Assembly: GCA_011524605.1 (NCBI GenBank)
Contig: WTKA01000074.1
Coordinates: 14,734-47,150 of the forward strand
Source of the DNA: Hyphomicrobiales bacterium
GTDB lineage: Bacteria; Pseudomonadota; Alphaproteobacteria; Rhizobiales; WTKA01
Direction of reading: 5' to 3'
Length of the DNA stretch: 32,417 nt
Part shown: positions 1 through 9,853 of the stretch, in pieces
Position numbering within the stretch: the stretch's first letter is position 1
Layout of the letters: the number at the start of each line of letters is the position of its first letter
Position numbers and translations under genes: made by a program
The notes under the pieces: generated by a model
Seen by the model: the letters and a program-made list of their open reading frames with translations, nothing else
Databases searched by the model: none
What the model was told of the DNA's origin: nothing

Positions 1-1
1 T

Positions 2-205
2 TTTGGTTTTGCTCCCTATTCAGGTGGGCCTTTAAGCTATATTGATATGATGGGTGTCGATGTTTTTGTGAAAAAATGTAAAGCTTTTGAACGCAAACAT
101 GGTAAGCGTTTTAAGCCAAATAAGCTTCTTGTTGAAATGGCAAAAAATAACGAAACATTCTACGGTCGTTTCAATCCCCATGCAGCCCTTGAAGCTGCGG
201 AGTAA
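2..205 (+). CDS. 3-hydroxyacyl-CoA dehydrogenase / FadB-FadJ-type fatty oxidation protein, C-terminal fragment (5' truncated by window)
   Basis: Hand translation in the open frame from nt 2 to TAA 203-205: FGFAPYSGGPLSYIDMMGVDVFVKKCKAFERKHGKRFKPNKLLVEMAKNNETFYGRFNPHAALEAAE*. GFxPxxGGPLxYxD plus 'G.RF.P..LL..MA' is typical of the FadB/FadJ C-terminus. Confidence 0.75.
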   Translation, partial: FGFAPYSGGPLSYIDMMGVDVFVKKCKAFERKHGKRFKPNKLLVEMAKNNETFYGRFNPHAALEAAE

Positions 206-227
206 TTTTTTGTAGTTTATTAGGGAT

Positions 228-281
228 TATCCCAGCCTTATTGTTTGGAAATTTTATTTTTATATCAGCTGGTTGGGATTG
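228..281 (+). terminator. possible stem-loop downstream of the fad gene
   Basis: Imperfect arms atcccagcc / ggttgggat with a long AT-rich loop, just after the TAA at 205. Confidence 0.3.
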
Positions 282-304
282 ATTGTTCCAATAAAATATT
301 GAGG

Positions 305-346
305 CTATAGCCTAAGATTGATATGAGAGAATTTCTTAGGCTATAG
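305..346. repeat. inverted repeat / hairpin
   Basis: Perfect 12-bp arms ctatagcctaag (305-316) and cttaggctatag (335-346). Confidence 0.7.
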
Positions 347-350
347 TTGC

Positions 351-390
351 AAAACGCTCTATATTTTCCTACCGATATAGAGCGTTTTTT
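351..390 (-). terminator. Rho-independent terminator (probably bidirectional) at the 3' end of the 315-aa membrane protein gene
   Basis: Perfect arms aaacgctctatat (352-364) / atatagagcgttt (375-387), flanked by an A-run on one side and a T-run on the other. Overlaps the stop codon end at 389. Confidence 0.7.
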
Positions 391-1336
391 ATGCTTTAAA
401 TCTTTTTGTTTCATGTTCGCCCATGAAATATCCCCCCATAATTTCTATAAAATGAAATGTGCCAAAGCGGCCTTTAAGCATCCATCCTATGCCAAAACTG
501 ATTAAAATGATGGCTTCAATGATGAAAGTGAAGTTGAATAGGTTTGGAATAAAGCTAGGCAATAGGTTTAGTCTTGCTAAAATTGCCCATATAAATGTTG
601 CGCTAATGATCGCTGATAATATCTTATAAAGCTTATTACGACGGCGTTTCATTTGTCTATTATGTTCAGTTGATTGATCTTCTTTCGTCCAGCGGGTAAA
701 GACAAATGCAATATGCAATAAAAGGCAAAACATGAAAATGAAAGCGCTAATGAGATGGACAGTGCCAGAACTTGGAAATTGTAGAAATAAAGCGTCAACA
801 TCTTTAATATTTTGCACATGATTTAAAACACAAGTCATAACATCCTTAATGCCATTGCAGCCACTATTGGTAAAATCAACAAAAAGCCTCAATTCTCCAG
901 TTGCCGTTTCACATCCCATGCCGCTGGTGGGAAAGAGCGCAATGCCAAGGGCAAAAACGCCTGTAATTGTTGCTAAATTGGCTTCAGCCCGACATTGGCC
1001 TTGATAGGTAAATAAATAAAGCCCAACAAAAACGAGGGATCCAACAAAGACCTCCCCCCAAAATTGCTCATAATAAAAATGGCTTAAAGACTCATGGAAA
1101 CAAACATCCATGCCGCCTAAAGGCTTGCTGAGTTGGGAAGCAAGAAACATTAAGATAGGCAGCATGAAGGCCACTATACCAATTAAAAAAGCGGAACGCT
1201 TTTGTTGTGACCAAAGATGACTATTATCATAATAGATATAATCAGGCTCTGGTTGATAACGGTTTTTGCTAAATTGGAAAGGATTAACACCCCAATAGTA
1301 AAGGCGGCTCCCTTTTTGCTTATTTTGATTGTTCAT
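389..1336 (-). CDS. multi-pass integral membrane protein of unknown function
   Basis: 315-aa ORF with several hydrophobic helices and 'SLSHFYYEQFWGEVFVGSLVFVGLYLFTYQG', resembling a widespread 'SxSHYYYT..RDVFVG' membrane protein family. No catalytic motif recognised. Confidence 0.75.
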   Translation of the reverse strand: MNNQNKQKGSRLYYWGVNPFQFSKNRYQPEPDYIYYDNSHLWSQQKRSAFLIGIVAFMLPILMFLASQLSKPLGGMDVCFHESLSHFYYEQFWGEVFVGSLVFVGLYLFTYQGQCRAEANLATITGVFALGIALFPTSGMGCETATGELRLFVDFTNSGCNGIKDVMTCVLNHVQNIKDVDALFLQFPSSGTVHLISAFIFMFCLLLHIAFVFTRWTKEDQSTEHNRQMKRRRNKLYKILSAIISATFIWAILARLNLLPSFIPNLFNFTFIIEAIILISFGIGWMLKGRFGTFHFIEIMGGYFMGEHETKRFKA

Positions 1337-1482
1337 AATATGAAGCTTTCCTTAAATATATAATTTAGAAAAATATACTTAAAGTAATTTTTTAAAAAAA
1401 TATATCTTTTAAGAGAGTTGCGCCTCATTTTCCCTTAGGGATTTTGCGGGAATAGTGCTTTTAAGCCATATTAAAGCCAAAA

Positions 1483-1525
1483 ATATAGCCTGAACAATAA
1501 TCAAAATGAATTGCTCAGGCTATAT
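1483..1525 (-). terminator. hairpin downstream of acs
   Basis: Arms atatagcctgaacaat (1483-1498) / attgctcaggctatat (1510-1525), 15/16 complementary, located 3' of the acs stop on the minus strand. Confidence 0.6.
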
Positions 1526-1556
1526 GTATAAGATTAGAATAGATGCTTACTCTAAG

Positions 1557-3506
1557 TTATTTTGTCATGCGGTTAGCGATTAGATCATCAACAACGGCCG
1601 GGTCAGCTAAAGTTGATGTATCCCCTAAATTACTCAGTTCATTTTCTGCTATTTTTCGCAAGATACGGCGCATAATTTTTCCAGACCTTGTTTTTGGTAA
1701 GCCGGGAGCAAATTGAATAGCGTCCGGGGAGGCAATAGGGCCAATTTCTTGGCGCACCCAGTTGCGTAATTCTATTTTCAAATCATCAGAGGTTTCTTCC
1801 CCTGCCATTAAAGTAACATAGCAGTAAATGCCTTGTCCTTTAATATCATGGGGAAAGCCAACAACAGCCGCTTCAGAGACTTTAGGATGGGCAACAAGGG
1901 CAGATTCTACTTCAGCTGTGCCCATACGATGGCCTGAAACATTGATAACATCATCAACACGACCGGTAATCCAATGATAGCCATCCTCATCACGGCGGCA
2001 TCCGTCGCCTGTGAAATAGACCCCGTCATAGGTCGAGAAATAGGTTTGAATAAAGCGTTCATGATCACCATAAACTGTCCGCATTTGCCCCGGCCAAGAT
2101 CGCTTTAAAATGAGATTGCCTTCACAAGCCCCCTCTTTCTCATTGCCCTTATCATCAACAATCGCTGGCTCAATACCAAAAAATGGTCGTGTTGCAGACC
2201 CTGGTTTTAAATCTGTTGCCCCTGGCAATGGCGTTATTAAAATGCCGCCCGTTTCTGTTTGCCACCATGTGTCAACAATTGGGCATTTCCCGTCGCCAAC
2301 AAGGTTATAATACCATTCCCAAGCTTCTGGGTTGATCGGTTCACCAACTGACCCTAAAACTCTTAACGATTGCCGCGATGTTGACTTAACATAATCATCA
2401 CCTGCCCCCATAAGTGCCCTAATTGCTGTTGGTGCTGTGTAAAAAATATTAACATCATGCTTGTCAATCACTTGCCAAAAACGCGATGCATCAGGATAAG
2501 TAGGCACGCCTTCAAACATCAGCGTCGTTGCTCCATTGGCAAGCGGGCCATATACAATATAGCTATGACCTGTGACCCAGCCCACATCAGCGGTACACCA
2601 GTAGATGTCGCCATCATGATAGTCAAAGACATATTGATGCGTCATAGAGGCATAAACAAGATAGCCCCCTGTTGTATGCAAGACCCCTTTCGGCTTGCCT
2701 GTTGAGCCTGATGTATATAATATGAACAGAGGGTCTTCCGCATTCATTTCCTCTGCTGGGCAATCTGTTGATTGATGTGGCACGATATCGTGATAATAAA
2801 TATCACGCCCTGCTTCCATATGGACATTGCCGCCAGTCCGTTTAACAACAAGGCAATTTTTTATACGTTGGGCAACTTGTTCATCTTCCGCTGCTTTATC
2901 AAAATTTGCTTTTAACGGTACATTTTTTCCGCCGCGAACACTTTCATCAGCGGTAATAATATAATGGCTATCACAATCAATGATACGCCCTGCTAAGGCA
3001 TCTGGAGAAAAACCGCCAAACACGATTGAATGCACAGCGCCAATGCGCGTACAAGCAAGCATTGCATAGGCTGCTTCTGGGATCATAGGCATATATAATG
3101 TGACGCGATCCCCTTTTTTAACACCCATTTTCTTAAGCGCATTGGCAAGTTTGCAAACATGTTCATGAAGTTCTGCGTAGGAAATATATTGGCTCTCGTT
3201 TGGGTTATCCCCTTCCCAAATGATAGCAGTTTGGCTGCCACGATTAGCTAGGTGGCGATCAATACAATTAGAGGAAACATTTAGTGTGCCATCTTCATAC
3301 CATTTAATAGCAAGATCTTTTTTGTCATAGGAGACATTTGAAATTGTTTTATAGGGTTTAATCCAGTCTAGCCTTTGCCCTTGTTCACGCCAAAAATCAT
3401 CATTATTTTCTATGGAATATTTATAAAGATCTTGATAGGTTTTATCATCTAAATAGGCGTTATCAGCCCACGATTTTGATACTTTATATCTTTGGCTTTC
3501 GGACAT
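1557..3506 (-). CDS. acs: acetyl-CoA synthetase (AMP-forming acetate-CoA ligase)
   Basis: 649 aa; '[20 protein letters not shown]', 'WWQTETGG', '[41 protein letters not shown]' and '[11 protein letters not shown]' are diagnostic for Acs. Confidence 0.97.
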   Translation of the reverse strand: MSESQRYKVSKSWADNAYLDDKTYQDLYKYSIENNDDFWREQGQRLDWIKPYKTISNVSYDKKDLAIKWYEDGTLNVSSNCIDRHLANRGSQTAIIWEGDNPNESQYISYAELHEHVCKLANALKKMGVKKGDRVTLYMPMIPEAAYAMLACTRIGAVHSIVFGGFSPDALAGRIIDCDSHYIITADESVRGGKNVPLKANFDKAAEDEQVAQRIKNCLVVKRTGGNVHMEAGRDIYYHDIVPHQSTDCPAEEMNAEDPLFILYTSGSTGKPKGVLHTTGGYLVYASMTHQYVFDYHDGDIYWCTADVGWVTGHSYIVYGPLANGATTLMFEGVPTYPDASRFWQVIDKHDVNIFYTAPTAIRALMGAGDDYVKSTSRQSLRVLGSVGEPINPEAWEWYYNLVGDGKCPIVDTWWQTETGGILITPLPGATDLKPGSATRPFFGIEPAIVDDKGNEKEGACEGNLILKRSWPGQMRTVYGDHERFIQTYFSTYDGVYFTGDGCRRDEDGYHWITGRVDDVINVSGHRMGTAEVESALVAHPKVSEAAVVGFPHDIKGQGIYCYVTLMAGEETSDDLKIELRNWVRQEIGPIASPDAIQFAPGLPKTRSGKIMRRILRKIAENELSNLGDTSTLADPAVVDDLIANRMTK

Positions 3507-3727
3507 TTTTTCCCTCCAATTATTTTAATTATACTCTTTTTACAGGAATTGATTTGAAAATAAAATCACAACTTTCGTTGCAGTTAATTATTTTATTATT
3601 CATCAATTTTCGCTGATATTAGGCCTATCAGAAGGCATTATGTTTCTTAATATAAAATTAAGAATAAAATTCAAATTCAAAATATAGCTTTGATTTTTGC
3701 TTTACGAATCCATTTAGTTCACTTAAT

Positions 3728-3770
3728 GTTCTTTTATTGTTCCTCTTTGTTCGGGTTTGTTCCCGGGAAC
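3728..3770 (+). promoter_or_regulatory. candidate LexA/SOS-box-like operator: four phased GTTC half-sites ending in the palindrome GTTCCCGGGAAC
   Basis: GTTC at 3728, 3739, 3749 and 3759. The first pair is exactly GTTC-N7-GTTC (gttcttttattgttc, 3728-3742). gttcccgggaac (3759-3770) is a perfect 12-bp palindrome. Lies ~65-110 bp upstream of the GNAT start. Confidence 0.5.
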
Positions 3771-3836
3771 ATTGAGAGCCATAAGAAATTGGAAATTCAA
3801 ATTTTGGTCTTAACCAGATATAAAACGGAGAAACCG

Positions 3837-4325
3837 ATGTCAAATTTAGCAACTTTTCGTTTCGCACGCTTTGATGATTTTACACCGATGCTGACTTTAG
3901 CTCAAAAACTGGGTCTTCCGACTTCTCCTATTCATGATGTGATAAAAGGAGAGGGCTGTAAGGGAGATGTTTGGCTTGTTGCGGAATATGAAGGAAGCTT
4001 GTTAGCTTTTTGTCATTGCAAGCGCGCTCGTCAAGCTAATCCTTTATTGAAAATGCAAATCTTTGCTGTTGGCGATGATTGGCTTGAGCATGGTTTTGGT
4101 TGGGCTATGATGCGTTATGCAGAAGCTGTTGCAAAAACCTATGGCGCGCGATTAATTTGGCTTGATGGCGTGACAGAATATAACTGGCAGCCATGGGGAT
4201 TGCCTCACATTAGTGGGAATGAAAATATGATTTCTGAGCAGGTATATAATCCAAAAGCTGCACCTGTTCGAGAAGCGCGCTGGCATGCAACGCCAACTCA
4301 ATCAACATTGCGTGAGGCCGCTTAA
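3837..4325 (+). CDS. GNAT-like N-acetyltransferase family protein
   Basis: The track ORF opens at 3690, but the in-frame ATG at 3837 with upstream 'acggag' is the better start (MSNLATFRFARFDDFTPML...). 'VWLVAEYEGSLLAFCHCKRA' and '..GFGWAMMRYAEAVAKTYGARLIWLDG' fit a GNAT fold. Confidence 0.6.
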   Translation: MSNLATFRFARFDDFTPMLTLAQKLGLPTSPIHDVIKGEGCKGDVWLVAEYEGSLLAFCHCKRARQANPLLKMQIFAVGDDWLEHGFGWAMMRYAEAVAKTYGARLIWLDGVTEYNWQPWGLPHISGNENMISEQVYNPKAAPVREARWHATPTQSTLREAA

Positions 4326-4416
4326 TGTTTTGACATAAAAAGAGCAAAGCTGATTATTCCTTCATTGTTAAAAAGAGTATATAAGAAGAGAGTGGTAAAA
4401 TGAGTAGGGAAGAAAA

Positions 4417-5880
4417 ATGGCTGCATCTCAATATTTTAAACGTGAAGCTATTTTTTTAAATGGTAGCTGGCGGCAGGCTAATAGTAATAAAAGCATCGAT
4501 GTTTTTAATCCAGCTAACGGGCAAAAAATTGGTTATGTTCCTAATGCTGGAGAAGAAGAAACAAGAGAAGTAGTTAAGGCTGCAAAGCTGGCTTTTGAAG
4601 ACTTTCGCAAAACAACAGCATTGGAACGTGCTAATATTTTAAGAAAGCTTCATGATGAGATCATGCAAAATCAAGAGGCTCTGGCTGAATTACTTACATT
4701 AGAGCAAGGGAAGCCTTTAGCAGAGGCAAGAGCAGAGATATCTATAGCTGCCTCTTATCTTTTGTGGTTTGCAGAAGAGGCGAGAAGAGTTTTTGGCGAT
4801 TTAATCCCTTCTCCCCATTCTGGTCAAAAATTAATGGTATCAAAACAGCCCATTGGTGTTGTGGCTGCGATAACACCGTGGAATTTCCCTTTTTCAATGA
4901 TTGCCCGCAAAGTTGGCCCTGCAATTGCAGCAGGATGTAGTGTGATTGTAAAACCATCAGAATTAACACCTTTTTCTGGCCTTGCTTGGGGGGTGATTGC
5001 TGAAGATATTGGTCTGCCTAACGGGGTGATTAATATTATAACAGGGGAGGCGGAGGCCATAGGGCATGTGTTAACAAGACACCTAGATGTAAGAAAGCTA
5101 ACATTCACAGGCTCTACCCGTGTGGGAAAGCAATTGCTTGAAAAGTCAGCAAGCACAGTCAAAAAAATATCAATGGAATTGGGGGGCAATGCACCCTTTA
5201 TTGTTTTTGAAGATGCAGATTTAGATAAAGCTGTTGAAGGCGCAATAGCAGCAAAATATCGTAATAGTGGGCAAACATGCATATGTACGAACCGCTTTTA
5301 TGTTCATGCTTCCATATATGATGATTTTGTAGAAAATTTCACAAAAGAAACTAAAAAACTAAAAGTCGGCAATGGCTTTGATCTAGATATTACACAAGGC
5401 CCACTAATCAATGAAGTAGCTATTGAAAAAGCAAAGCGGTTTGTTGAGGATGCAAAGCAAAAAGGCGGTGTGATTTTAACTGGAGGCAAGCCTTATCTTC
5501 ACTCTTTGGAGACGGGTTATTTTTTTGAACCAACAGTTATCGCAAATGCAACGAAGGATATGTTGTTTTCTAAGGAAGAAATTTTTGCGCCTATTGCTCC
5601 TATTTATAAATTTGAGAGTGAAGCAGAAGTTATAGCCTTAGCGAATGATACGGATTATGGATTAGCTGCTTATTTTTATACCCAAAATCTAGGCCGCAGC
5701 TTTCGTGTCTCCGATGCTTTAGATTATGGCATGATTGGTGTTAATGCCGCAATGTTGACCAAGGTTGAGGCGCCTTTTGGGGGCGTGAAAGCATCAGGGC
5801 TTGGCAAAGAAGGTGGTTCGCAAGGGATAGATGAATATCTTGAAAGCAAATATATATGCTTAGGTGGCTTAGAGGCTTAG
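4417..5880 (+). CDS. gabD: NAD(P)-dependent succinate-semialdehyde dehydrogenase
   Basis: 487 aa aldehyde dehydrogenase; 'TPWNFPFSMIARKVGPAIAAGCSVIVKPSELTP', 'ELGGNAPFIVFEDADLDKAVEGAIAAKYRNSGQTCICTNR' and 'EAPFGGVKASGLGKEGG'. Confidence 0.92.
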   Translation: MAASQYFKREAIFLNGSWRQANSNKSIDVFNPANGQKIGYVPNAGEEETREVVKAAKLAFEDFRKTTALERANILRKLHDEIMQNQEALAELLTLEQGKPLAEARAEISIAASYLLWFAEEARRVFGDLIPSPHSGQKLMVSKQPIGVVAAITPWNFPFSMIARKVGPAIAAGCSVIVKPSELTPFSGLAWGVIAEDIGLPNGVINIITGEAEAIGHVLTRHLDVRKLTFTGSTRVGKQLLEKSASTVKKISMELGGNAPFIVFEDADLDKAVEGAIAAKYRNSGQTCICTNRFYVHASIYDDFVENFTKETKKLKVGNGFDLDITQGPLINEVAIEKAKRFVEDAKQKGGVILTGGKPYLHSLETGYFFEPTVIANATKDMLFSKEEIFAPIAPIYKFESEAEVIALANDTDYGLAAYFYTQNLGRSFRVSDALDYGMIGVNAAMLTKVEAPFGGVKASGLGKEGGSQGIDEYLESKYICLGGLEA

Positions 5881-5921
5881 AGGGCTATCACTTTAACCCT
5901 AGCTTCTATGATTTTCTATTT

Positions 5922-7283
5922 TTAATAAGCATGATTTGTATAAATATTTGAAATGTCACGCTGCCATTGATTTTCATAAAGACGTAAGAGTTTATCAGCT
6001 TCCGTTTCTTTATTTTTTACAATTTCTTTTAAATCATCGAGGAAATGCGCTTCGCTTTCCCCACGACTATCTAGATTATTGCGGCTTGTTAGGCCATGGC
6101 TTGAAATTTCCAAAATATGCTGGGCAATATCAGAGAGTTCAAATTTGCCAATTTTTGCTTTCAACCCTTTTTCGGTTACGTCGATACGTAGTTGGTTGCG
6201 TTGCTCTGCAGTCCAATTTTTTGCAACATCCCAAGCAGCATCCAAGGCCGTGTCATCATAGAGTAGGCCAACCCAAAAAGCAGGTAATGCGCATAGGCGT
6301 TTCCATGGCCCGCCATCAGCGCCGCGCATTTCCATATAGCGTTTAATGCGTGCTTCTGGGAAAATCGTTGTGAGATGGTCTGACCAATGTTGTTCTGTAA
6401 CAGGCGTTTTTTCAAAACCTGCGAGCTTGCCATTAAAAAAGTCGATAAATCGATTGCCAGTCACATCTTGATAATTGCCTTTGTCATAGATGAAATACAT
6501 AGGGACTTGCACTGCGTAATCTGTGTAGCGTTCAAAGCCAAATCCATCCTCAAACACAAAATCCAGCATGCCTGTTCTATCAGCATCTGTATCAAGCCAA
6601 GCTTGAGATCGGAGCGATAAAGCGCCGCTAGGCTTGCCCTCTTTAAAAGGAGAATTTGCAAATAAAGCAGTTGCCAAAGGCTGCAAGGCTAAAGAGGCAC
6701 GAAGTTTTTTCACCATGTCATTTTCAGAGGCAAAATCCACATTCACTTGCACGGTGCAAGTGCGATACATCATATCCAATCCCTTTTGCCCGACTTTGGG
6801 CATATAGTTCGACATGATTTTGTAGCGCCCTTTTGGCATTTTAGGGATATCTTCTCGTTTCCAGTCTGGTGTGTAGCCCATACCTAAAAAGCCAATATCT
6901 AAAGGGTCTGCAGCTTCACGAAGTTGCGCTAAATGAGTATGAACCTCAGAACATGTTTCATGTAAATTTTTTAAAGGTGCGCCTGAAAGTTCAAATTGAC
7001 CCCCTGGCTCTAAAGAGATTGCCCCGCCTGAAACAGGATCTGTTAATCCGATAATGTTCCCTGCTTCAAAAATCCCTTCCCAGCCTGTTTGCTCTTGCAT
7101 AGACTCAAGAAGCGCTTTTATGCCATTGCTGCCTTCGTAGGCGATGGGGGTATGGGCTTGGTGGCGAAAAGGAAATTTTTCATGTTCTGTACCAATGCGC
7201 CATTTTTGCTTTGGTTTACAGCCAGCTTCTAACCATTCAACAAGTTGATTTTTTGTGCTGATAATTTGCTCTTCACTTGCCAT
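5922..7283 (-). CDS. gshA: glutamate--cysteine ligase (proteobacterial/plant-type)
   Basis: 453 aa; 'WRIGTEHEKF', 'ISLEPGGQFELSGAPLKNLHETC', 'MYRTCTVQVNVDFASENDMVKKLR' and 'RYMEMRGADGGPWKRLCALPAFWVGLLYD'. Confidence 0.95.
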   Translation of the reverse strand: MASEEQIISTKNQLVEWLEAGCKPKQKWRIGTEHEKFPFRHQAHTPIAYEGSNGIKALLESMQEQTGWEGIFEAGNIIGLTDPVSGGAISLEPGGQFELSGAPLKNLHETCSEVHTHLAQLREAADPLDIGFLGMGYTPDWKREDIPKMPKGRYKIMSNYMPKVGQKGLDMMYRTCTVQVNVDFASENDMVKKLRASLALQPLATALFANSPFKEGKPSGALSLRSQAWLDTDADRTGMLDFVFEDGFGFERYTDYAVQVPMYFIYDKGNYQDVTGNRFIDFFNGKLAGFEKTPVTEQHWSDHLTTIFPEARIKRYMEMRGADGGPWKRLCALPAFWVGLLYDDTALDAAWDVAKNWTAEQRNQLRIDVTEKGLKAKIGKFELSDIAQHILEISSHGLTSRNNLDSRGESEAHFLDDLKEIVKNKETEADKLLRLYENQWQRDISNIYTNHAY

Positions 7284-7365
7284 GGTCTATTTCCTTAAAA
7301 TTTCACTTAAAGATAAGTCGTTATATTTGCCTATCATGGCTTATTTCAATGGGCAAAATATTTAT

Positions 7366-8160
7366 TTATTCAGCATTTAAATTTTGTTCAAAACAAGGTG
7401 AATACCAATCCCCTATTTCAGCTTGTATCAAGGCAAGGGCTGCAACACATGCTGTATCCGCCCTTAGAATACGAGGGCCTAGGGATATAATATTCGTTTT
7501 TTCCATTCTTAAAAGTAGATTGCGTTCATTTTGAGAAAAGCCGCCTTCAGGGCCAATGATAAGCGCTGGTGCTAGGCCTTCATTTTGAGAAAGGTTTTTA
7601 AAGCTATTATCAGTATCAGCTTTTTCATCACAAAAAAGAAAATGATGATTATCTTTTAAGTCACCAAGAATTTTTTCAAGCTTGCCCATGTCATGAACTT
7701 TAGGGATTGATAAAATACGACATTGTTCCGCCGCTTCAATGGCATAGCGTTGCCATTTTTCTGTATTAATTTTAGGAATTTGCCCATGTTGCATTTGAAC
7801 AGGATAGATATCACTTACCCCCATTTCAACAGCCTTTTGCACCTGATATTCTGCTCTTGCTGTTTTTAATGGCGCGCATATCAGAGCCAGCTTATGCGTT
7901 TTAGGTTGTTGGTCCGTATGCTCTTTTAAAAATAAAGCAATTTTTTTGTTATCGCGCGTAATTTCTGCCTTAAATGCACCATCTCTGCCATTGAAGATCG
8001 TGATCATGCTGCCCGTCTCGACACGCATCACATGGGATAAATAATGGCTGTCTTGTTTGTTTAATATAATGTTTTGCCCTTCAGACATGGGCGTATCAAT
8101 ATATTGACGAATTTCTTGACGATCAAAACGTGGCAAATTTAAAATCCTTGTTTGCATCAT
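7366..8160 (-). CDS. rsmE: 16S rRNA (uracil1498-N3)-methyltransferase RsmE
   Basis: 264 aa; 'HYLSHVMRVETG', 'KAVEMGVSDIYPVQMQHGQ', 'ALIIGPEGGFSQNE' and 'LGPRILRADTACVAALALIQ'. Confidence 0.93.
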   Translation of the reverse strand: MMQTRILNLPRFDRQEIRQYIDTPMSEGQNIILNKQDSHYLSHVMRVETGSMITIFNGRDGAFKAEITRDNKKIALFLKEHTDQQPKTHKLALICAPLKTARAEYQVQKAVEMGVSDIYPVQMQHGQIPKINTEKWQRYAIEAAEQCRILSIPKVHDMGKLEKILGDLKDNHHFLFCDEKADTDNSFKNLSQNEGLAPALIIGPEGGFSQNERNLLLRMEKTNIISLGPRILRADTACVAALALIQAEIGDWYSPCFEQNLNAE

Positions 8161-8222
8161 AAAAAATGGCTATGCATAAAGCACTTACCTCTTCTTACAA
8201 TTCCCATTGAGATAAGCCAAGG

Positions 8223-9182
8223 GTGAATATGAAACAAAAACGCGATGATATTAAGCCTGAACAATATTCAGGCATATTATATTATATGCCTTCCCCATGG
8301 CGTTCTTATGCAGAATTAATGCGGCTGGAAAAGCCCATAGGTTGGTGGCTTTTGTTGCTACCCTGTTGGTTTTCAACGCTTTTAGGCGGGCTATATAGTC
8401 AGCAAACATTTTTATCAATAATAGATGAATTGGTCTTATTTGCTTTAGGTGCAATCATTATGCGGGGGGCTGGTTGCGTTATTAATGATTTGGCAGATAG
8501 AAAATTTGATGGGCAGGTTGAGCGCACAAAAAATCGTCCCCTCCCTTCAGGTCGTGTGAAGCCTTATCAAGCTTTAATCTTCTTTATTATTTTATTATGC
8601 ATAGGTCTTTTAATTTTATTGCAATTTGATCGGCAAACGCAAATCATTACAACAGCTTCATTGATTTTAGTCATTGCCTATCCTTTTGCAAAAAGGGTGA
8701 CACATTGGCCGCAACTTATTTTAGGACTTGTTTTTAATTGGGGTGTATTTGCTGGGTGGAGCGCAATAGTTGGCGCTGATTGGTATATTGCTTTGATTTT
8801 ATACCTTGGCTGTATTGCTTGGACAATTGGCTATGACACAATTTATGCCCATCAAGATAAGGAAGACGATATTCAAATTGGCGTACGCTCAACTGCGTTG
8901 CTTTTTGGCGAGAATACAAAAAAATATATTTGTATATTTTATGCTTTATTTTCTTTTTGCATTGCAGCTAGTTTTTATTTTGCTTTATGGCATGATCTCA
9001 CTCAGTCCTATTTCCGTCTGATAGGCGTTATATTGACTTATATTTTATTTGTTGCGCATCTTAGTTGGCAAATTCGCCATATTGATATTTCAAATTCAAC
9101 TCAATGTTTGGTACTTTTTAAGTCAAATAAGCAGCTTGGGTTAATACTTTGTTTGGGATTGTGTTTGTTATATATAATGTGA
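8223..9182 (+). CDS. ubiA: 4-hydroxybenzoate octaprenyltransferase
   Basis: 319 aa; 'MRLEKPIGWWLLLLPCWF', 'GAGCVINDLADRKFDGQVERTKNRPLPSGRV' and 'GYDTIYAHQDKEDDIQIGVRSTALLFGE'. Confidence 0.95.
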   Translation: MNMKQKRDDIKPEQYSGILYYMPSPWRSYAELMRLEKPIGWWLLLLPCWFSTLLGGLYSQQTFLSIIDELVLFALGAIIMRGAGCVINDLADRKFDGQVERTKNRPLPSGRVKPYQALIFFIILLCIGLLILLQFDRQTQIITTASLILVIAYPFAKRVTHWPQLILGLVFNWGVFAGWSAIVGADWYIALILYLGCIAWTIGYDTIYAHQDKEDDIQIGVRSTALLFGENTKKYICIFYALFSFCIAASFYFALWHDLTQSYFRLIGVILTYILFVAHLSWQIRHIDISNSTQCLVLFKSNKQLGLILCLGLCLLYIM

Positions 9183-9273
9183 TTATAAGCTGTAAAATAG
9201 CATTTAACTAAATTACGGTTCACAAAAAATGATAATAGGTTTTAAATATAGCTTCGGGGTTAAAGATTGAATT

Positions 9274-9846
9274 ATGAATTCAGCTTGGGATAAAATTAGA
9301 TTTATTGCCCAGTGGGTATCAGCACCTTTGAGAACAGGCGCTATAACCCCTTCTTCAAGAGCACTTGCCCATGCTATGGTTGATAACATCCCAGAAGGTC
9401 AAGGCCCGATTATTGAGCTAGGTCCTGGAACAGGGGTTATGACGCAAGTGATGATTGATAGGGGCATTGCACCAGAGCGGATCTATTGTATTGAATATAG
9501 CGAAGAATTTGCAAAGAAATTAACAAATCAATTTCCAAAGGTGAATATCATCAATGGCGACGCTTATAACCTTGAAAATTTGCTCGGTGAGCAGTTAAGC
9601 CAAACGCCAGCGATTGCAACCATGTGTAGTCTGCCTTTATTCACGCAGTCATTAGAGCAAAGGCAGAAACTTTTTAATCAAAGTCAAAAATTATCCGTAG
9701 AAGGCTCACCCTTTATTTTATTTTCTTATGCGCATAAATCGCCAATTCCTTGCCCCTTAGGATATAAGCTTATCAAATCTCCATGGGTGAGAAAAAATAT
9801 TCCACCGGCCCGTTCTTGGACTTACACAGCATTAGAAAATCAGTAG
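9274..9846 (+). CDS. phospholipid N-methyltransferase (PmtA)-like class I SAM methyltransferase
   Basis: 190 aa; 'PLRTGAITPSSRALAHAMVDNIP...IIELGPGTGVMTQVMIDRGI' is PmtA/Ksg-like; 'HKSPIPCPLGYKL...VRKNIPPARSWTY'. Confidence 0.75.
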   Translation: MNSAWDKIRFIAQWVSAPLRTGAITPSSRALAHAMVDNIPEGQGPIIELGPGTGVMTQVMIDRGIAPERIYCIEYSEEFAKKLTNQFPKVNIINGDAYNLENLLGEQLSQTPAIATMCSLPLFTQSLEQRQKLFNQSQKLSVEGSPFILFSYAHKSPIPCPLGYKLIKSPWVRKNIPPARSWTYTALENQ

Positions 9847-9853
9847 GTAAAGC

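Noticed and set aside
305-1525. Idea that the 315-aa membrane protein gene is a mobile unit because similar hairpins lie on both sides
   Set aside because: The hairpins are better explained as terminators/palindromic repeats at gene 3' ends; no transposase, target duplication or matching ends beyond the shared arm.
2110-2705. + strand ORFs of 66 and 82 aa inside acs
   Set aside because: Antisense to a strongly supported acs gene, no recognisable domain; expected shadow ORFs.
3658-3867. 69-aa minus ORF in the acs-GNAT intergenic region
   Set aside because: Lacks recognisable features and overlaps the candidate operator and the GNAT start; likely chance.
4742-5489. - strand ORFs (75, 152, 61 aa) within gabD
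   Set aside because: Antisense shadow ORFs of gabD; compositions are not protein-like and no motifs are present.
5936-7054. + strand ORFs (136, 60, 77, 61 aa) and - strand alternative-frame ORFs within gshA
   Set aside because: Overlap the well-supported gshA reading frame; no independent support.
8254-8276. Palindrome gcctgaacaatattcaggc
   Set aside because: Lies within the ubiA coding sequence near its start; compatible with codons, with no further support for function.
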